From Ornithinimicrobium sp. F0845 (GTDB taxonomy: Bacteria; Actinomycetota; Actinomycetes; Actinomycetales; Dermatophilaceae): a stretch of 64,000 nt of DNA. A program made the position numbers and the translations under genes. The stretch lies in the NCBI RefSeq assembly GCF_023015765.1, contig NZ_JALKAL010000004.1, forward strand, positions 248,001 to 312,000, in the 5' to 3' direction. Shown piece by piece: positions 60,281-64,000 of this stretch. The notes beneath the pieces were generated by a model, which worked only from the letters and a program-made list of their open reading frames with translations, did no database searches and was not told the origin of the DNA. Every line of letters starts with the position of its first letter. Position 1 is the first letter of the stretch.

Positions 60281-62260
60281 TCACTCCTGGGGCAGCTCCG
60301 CGGCGTCGAGAGGTGGCACGTAGTCGGCGCCGTCGAATACCTGGGGCTCGGCCTCGACGGAGGCGTCGATCACGTTGCCGCGGGAGTACACCAGGTCACC
60401 GGGGCCGGCCCACGGGACGAGGTCCTCCACGGTCACGAAGTGGTAGCCGCGGGCACGCAGGTCGGCGACGATGCCGGGGACCGCCGCGACCGACTGGGAG
60501 ATCGTGTCGTGCTGCAGCACGATCGCCCCGTTGTGGATGTTGTTGCGGACGTTGGCCCGGATCTGTGTGGTGTTCCGGTTCTCCCAGTCGCGGGTGTCGA
60601 TGCTCCACAGGATGAGCGGGACACCCAGGTTGCGGGTGTTGGAGTTCCACGCACCGTAGGGCGGGCGCAGCATGTCCGTCGGCGCGATCCCCAGGCTCGT
60701 GAGGAGATCCCGGGTCGAGGTGTACTGCGCGCGCTGCTGGGACAGGGACAGCGTGTTCATCTCCGGGTGGTTCCAGGTGTGGTTCTCGACCTGGTATCCG
60801 TGGTCGTAGGTGCGTTTGACGGTGTTCGGTCGGGCGTCGGACTGCTGGCCGACGACGAAGAACGTCGCGGGGACGTCCAGGTCGTCCAGCGTGTCCACCA
60901 GCTGGCTGGTGTAGGCGGACGGTCCGTCGTCGAAGGTCAGCGCCACGCACTTGACCGCGTCGCAGTCCGGGCCGGGCGGGGGTGGTGTGGCGGCCGCCGC
61001 GGCGTCGTCAAGCAGCTGCGCGCACACCGCACCCTGGCCGCCGAGGGCGACCACGGTGCTGGGCTGCACGTCGGCAAGGTACTTCTGGATGATGTCGGGC
61101 ACCTTGATGCACGGGCCGTTCACCAGCAGGACCGGCCCGTCGGTCAGCACCCCGGAGGCGACGGCGTCGGTCAGGTTGGCCCCGTCGCCCCGTGCGATGT
61201 AGACCCGGTCGCTGCCGGAGGGGAAGGCCCGTTGGGCGACCGCGACCGAGGTCGCGTAGCGGGTCGTGCCCGCGAGGCGGCCGGTCTGGCGCCCGTCGGC
61301 GGCCTGGTTCAGCAGGGTGGTGCTGACCGAAGCCGTGCCACCGAGCGCGATCACGCGGACCGGGTCGAGCGCCGCGATCGCCTCACGCGTCACCAGCGGC
61401 AGGTGGGTGCCCCCGGGGTTTGTCAGCAGGATCGGGCCGTCGGTCAGCGTGCCACCGACCATCGCGTCCGGGGAGCTGTTGCCCCGCGCGAGGTAGACGG
61501 TCGGGGCGCCGCCGGCAAACTCGTAGAGCCCGACAGCGGCTGCGGTCGCGGCCCGGTTCTCGCCGCTCAGCCGGTCGGTCGGGCGGCCGTTGGCGGCCGC
61601 CTCGAGCTGGGCGTCGCAGACGGCCAGGTCTCCGCCCAGAGCCACCACCGTCTGTGGGTCGAGCCGCTCGATCTCTACCGTGACGACATTGCGCGGAGAG
61701 GCGCAGTCGGCGGGGACGAGCAGGACGGGTCCGTCCGTGAGGACGCCAGCGGTCAGCGCGTCGGCGAACACGTCGGCCCGCGCGAGGTACACGCGCTCCG
61801 CGTCACCAGGGTTGGGGAACGCCCACTTCGAGATCGCGGCCGAGGTGCCGTAGCGGTCCGCGCCCGCCAGGCGTGCCTTCGTGGCGGCGGGGCCGACCGT
61901 CGTGGCCGGAGTGCTGGCGGCGGGGCCAACCGTCGTGGCCGGGCTGCTGGCGTCAGCCGCCATGCCGTCGGCCTCCGCGCCGTCGGCCTCCGCGCCATCG
62001 GCCTCCGCGCCGTAGGCCTCCGTCGCGGTGCCGGTGCGGGCGAGGCCGGTGTAGGCCAGACCGTGCACCGAGATCCCGAGGTTGCCCGCGACGGACTCGG
62101 TAGCGAGCGCGACCGCTGGCGCCGCGAGGTATGACGCCGCTGCAGTTGGAGCAGTCGGTGCAGCATGACCACTCGCCGAGCTGCCGAGCGCGGCAGCAGC
62201 GGGAGCGAGCGCGACGGCGGCCGCAGCCAGTCCCGTCAGAAAAACCCCCTTGGTCTTCAC
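60281..62260 (-). CDS. Secreted CWB2 / NodB polysaccharide deacetylase
   Basis: A 659-residue protein with a GTG start at 62260 (VKTKGVFLTGLAAAAVALAP, a signal peptide). After a low-complexity linker, three cell-wall-binding repeat 2 modules follow (RLAGADRYGTSAAISKWAF, then ADALTAGVLTDGPVLLV and VVALGGDLAVCDAQL and their repeats). The C-terminal NodB domain is complete: TFDDGPSAYT with the metal Asp pair, NHTWNHPEM with the His-x3-His pair, and RPPYGAWN. It is predicted to deacetylate a wall glycan outside the cell while bound to the envelope. Confidence 0.93.
   Translation of the reverse strand: MKTKGVFLTGLAAAAVALAPAAAALGSSASGHAAPTAPTAAASYLAAPAVALATESVAGNLGISVHGLAYTGLARTGTATEAYGAEADGAEADGAEADGMAADASSPATTVGPAASTPATTVGPAATKARLAGADRYGTSAAISKWAFPNPGDAERVYLARADVFADALTAGVLTDGPVLLVPADCASPRNVVTVEIERLDPQTVVALGGDLAVCDAQLEAAANGRPTDRLSGENRAATAAAVGLYEFAGGAPTVYLARGNSSPDAMVGGTLTDGPILLTNPGGTHLPLVTREAIAALDPVRVIALGGTASVSTTLLNQAADGRQTGRLAGTTRYATSVAVAQRAFPSGSDRVYIARGDGANLTDAVASGVLTDGPVLLVNGPCIKVPDIIQKYLADVQPSTVVALGGQGAVCAQLLDDAAAAATPPPPGPDCDAVKCVALTFDDGPSAYTSQLVDTLDDLDVPATFFVVGQQSDARPNTVKRTYDHGYQVENHTWNHPEMNTLSLSQQRAQYTSTRDLLTSLGIAPTDMLRPPYGAWNSNTRNLGVPLILWSIDTRDWENRNTTQIRANVRNNIHNGAIVLQHDTISQSVAAVPGIVADLRARGYHFVTVEDLVPWAGPGDLVYSRGNVIDASVEAEPQVFDGADYVPPLDAAELPQE
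61964..62023 (-). repeat. 15-base coding repeats in the CWB2 deacetylase linker
   Basis: Four copies of GCCGTCGGCCTCCGC (plus-strand reading) encode AEADG or AEAYG units in the linker after the signal peptide. Nearby, a 33-base duplication at about 61885-61950 encodes two PATTVGPAA units. Confidence 0.8.
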
Positions 62261-62279
62261 TTGACTCAGACTAGACCGG

Positions 62280-62305
62280 TTCTTGACCCCTGCATATACC
62301 TCTGG
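62280..62305 (-). promoter_or_regulatory. Motif pair in the CWB2 deacetylase leader
   Basis: On the minus strand CCAGAGGTATA (62305-62295) and GGGTCAAGAA (62289-62280) lie 20-45 bases before the start at 62260. Both occur, in reverse order, in the leader of the other secreted wall protein (34341-34386). Confidence 0.35.
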
Positions 62306-62384
62306 AGAAGGAACTTTCACGTCGGCTCGGTGGGGGGCGGTCCCGGCACTCCGCACCCCACCGGGCCGGGCGGTCACATCGCTG

Positions 62385-63170
62385 CTACATCGGGGGGGGC
62401 TCCGCCGGCGGCTCGATGACACCGAACATCTCACCGTCGGGTCCGGTGATGACCGCGACGCGGCCGAACTCGAAGGCGTAGGGCTCCATCACCACCTGAG
62501 ATCCGGCCGCTCGCGCACGTTCCAGGGTCTCGTCCAGACTCGCGACGTTGAAGGTCACGGACCAGTAGGGCGACTGGCCCTCGTCGACCACCCCGATCCC
62601 ACCGGCGGGACGCTCACCGCCGGGGACACTGAACATGGCATACGACATACCGTCGCTCGACATGTCCTCGTAGGTGAAGCCGAAGACGCTGGCGTAGAAC
62701 TCCTTGCCCTTCTCGAAGTCATCCACCATCGCCTCGCACCAGGACACCGAGCCCTGGGTGTCGTAGACGTTGAAACCGGTGTGCTCGCCATACTGCCAGG
62801 CACCGAAGACAGCGCCCGTGGGGTCGGTGAACAGGCCCATCGACCCGAGCGCCTCGAGCTGCATCGGCGGGAAGATCGACGACCCTCCGTGCTCGGCGAC
62901 CGACTGCGCCACCGACTCGATGTCCTGCGTGCCCAGATAGGTGGTCCAGTAGTGACCCGGGTCGTCCATGCCCGGCATCGGCGGGGCCAGCCCGGCCGCC
63001 GGCTGACCGTCGACCAGCGCCATGAAGTAGCCACCGAACTCCTCGGTGGACTCGGTGAACTCCCAGCCCAGCACGTCGGCGTAGAACGCGCGTGATGCGT
63101 CCGGGTCACTGACCGACAGGTCGACCCAGCAGGGGGTGCCCGCCGGCCAACTCTCCAGGTGAATCGCCAT
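62385..63170 (-). CDS. Two-domain VOC family protein
   Basis: A 261-residue protein with GGAG before the ATG at 63170. Two tandem glyoxalase-like modules are visible. The first runs CWVDLSVSDPDASRAFYADVLGWEF to FTDPTGAVFGAWQ and the second runs SWCEAMVDDFEKGKEFYASVFGF to ITGPDGEMFGVIE. The family includes hydroxylases of actinorhodin-type pathways and many uncharacterised proteins. Substrate unknown. Confidence 0.9.
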   Translation of the reverse strand: MAIHLESWPAGTPCWVDLSVSDPDASRAFYADVLGWEFTESTEEFGGYFMALVDGQPAAGLAPPMPGMDDPGHYWTTYLGTQDIESVAQSVAEHGGSSIFPPMQLEALGSMGLFTDPTGAVFGAWQYGEHTGFNVYDTQGSVSWCEAMVDDFEKGKEFYASVFGFTYEDMSSDGMSYAMFSVPGGERPAGGIGVVDEGQSPYWSVTFNVASLDETLERARAAGSQVVMEPYAFEFGRVAVITGPDGEMFGVIEPPAEPPPM

Positions 63171-63299
63171 GGTCGCTCCTTTGTGGTGGCGGCGGACCTG
63201 TGCAAGTCCGTCGGCGAGGGTCGGGCCGGGCGGTGACCCCGCGGCGGCTCCGGTGTCCTGACTCTAGGACTGACCACCGACAGTGATAAGACTCATCGG

Positions 63300-64000
63300 G
63301 TGAACACACCGGAACGTCTCCGTGACCTGCTGCGCCACCACCCGCTCGTGGACGGGCACAACGACCTGCCGTGGCGGGCTCGTGCCCTGGTGGGCTACGA
63401 CTGGGACGCGCTCGACATCGCGGGCGCCACTCCCAACCACACCGACCTGCCGCGGCTGGATGTCGGTGGGGTCGGGGCGCAGTTCTGGTCGGTCTTCGTG
63501 CCCTCCACCCTGCCCCCGGACCAGGCCGTGATCCAGACGCTCGAGCAGGTCGACGCGGTCTACGGCATGGTGGATCGCTACTCCGACCGGCTCGGGCTGG
63601 CCACGACGGCGGACGAGGTGGACGCCGTCTTCGCCTCGGGACGGATCGCGTCCCTGATGGGCGCCGAGGGCGGGCACTCGATCGGCTGCTCGCTGGGCGC
63701 CCTGCGCGTCCTCCACCGCCTGGGGGTGCGCTACCTGACCCTGACCCACAACGACAACGTGCCGTGGGCCGACTCCGCGACCGACGAGCCGGTCCTCGGA
63801 GGGCTGTCCGACTTCGGCCGAGAGGTCGTGCGGGAGATGAACCGGGTCGGCATGCTCGTCGACCTGTCCCACGTCTCCGCGGACACCATGCGCGACGCCC
63901 TCGCCGTCACACAGGCGCCGGTCATCTTCTCGCACAGCTCGGCGCGGGCCATCTGCCCGACCCCGCGCAACGTTCCCGACGACGTCCTGGAGATCCTCGC
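63300..64000 (+). CDS. Membrane-type dipeptidase, peptidase M19 (3' truncated by window)
   Basis: The GTG at 63300 opens a frame that continues past the window end; 233 codons are visible. The renal-dipeptidase zinc motif [12 protein letters not shown] is at residues 17-28, the bridging Glu is in [12 protein letters not shown], and later metal-site regions are [12 protein letters not shown] and [15 protein letters not shown], then [10 protein letters not shown]. It cleaves dipeptides, probably of wall or nutrient origin. An actinobacterial M19 protein is expected to be about 350-400 residues. Confidence 0.93.
   Translation, partial: MNTPERLRDLLRHHPLVDGHNDLPWRARALVGYDWDALDIAGATPNHTDLPRLDVGGVGAQFWSVFVPSTLPPDQAVIQTLEQVDAVYGMVDRYSDRLGLATTADEVDAVFASGRIASLMGAEGGHSIGCSLGALRVLHRLGVRYLTLTHNDNVPWADSATDEPVLGGLSDFGREVVREMNRVGMLVDLSHVSADTMRDALAVTQAPVIFSHSSARAICPTPRNVPDDVLEIL

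Overview
The window is chromosomal DNA of a high-GC Gram-positive actinobacterium. Roughly 70% GC, GTG/TTG starts, ATGA/GTGA operon overlaps, an AfsR/SARP regulator, an F420-type flavin protein, a DUF3367 arabinofuranosyltransferase-like giant membrane protein and a DUF3068 protein all point that way. A Micrococcales (Intrasporangiaceae/Ornithinimicrobiaceae-like) member is my best guess, but this is inferred from gene content and not from any rRNA marker. No rRNA, tRNA, intact transposon, prophage or CRISPR array was seen.

Layout. 1-1.5 kb: the 3' part of a DUF4143 ATPase followed by decayed Fic and HsdR fragments. 1.5-7.4 kb: a GlxA/AraC regulator facing a tiny membrane protein across a perfect operator palindrome, a stand-alone MurE-like ligase, a GAP membrane protein, a DUF4262 protein, a broken VapC toxin, and a PadR/HAAS pair. 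7.5-11.3 kb: a 1.25-kilo-residue HTH/nSTAND ATPase/WD40 sensor protein. 11.4-18.5 kb: small metabolic and membrane genes (APH-like kinase, F420-type flavin protein, methyltransferase, YccF, a flavin reductase/cobalamin adenosyltransferase pair, DinB, GNAT, GlsB). 18.6-22.2 kb: a NarL two-component system diverging, across a long palindrome, from an 86-residue protein with a Cys-bounded tail and a Tat-exported protein. 22.2-27.3 kb: RelE/Phd toxin-antitoxin, an AAA ATPase, a Tat lipoprotein esterase, and a WYL regulator/VOC pair. 27.4-32.5 kb: rhodanese, Fpg/Nei glycosylase, App1 phosphatase, ZnF-UBP, FAD monooxygenase and DDAH.

32.5-62.3 kb is rich in cell-envelope genes. It holds a secreted peptidoglycan-binding/ARB_07466-type protein, a lipoprotein, the dTDP-rhamnose genes (an rmlC-rmlD fusion, rmlB, divergent rmlA), a Wzz/BY-kinase, a PqqD-like/nucleotidyltransferase pair, a DesK-type two-component system, a SARP regulator facing a LysE exporter, nadE, a large GT-C-like membrane protein, a GT4 glycosyltransferase, a methyltransferase, the AftD-like DUF3367 protein, an acyltransferase 3, a DUF3068 protein, an ATP-dependent DNA ligase and a CWB2/polysaccharide deacetylase. 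The genes plausibly make, polymerise, decorate and anchor a rhamnose-containing envelope glycan. 62.4-64 kb: a two-domain VOC protein and the start of a membrane-type (M19) dipeptidase that runs off the end.

The strongest unexplained signals are regulatory. TACC-N4-GGTA palindromes lie about 35 bases from three envelope-gene starts. TGACAG/TGGCAG direct repeats at exact 11-base steps lie between the SARP gene and the LysE gene. A long palindrome lies between the NarL-type system and the Cys-tail gene. The octamer AGTATGNC, which forces rare codons, occurs about 26 times on both strands.
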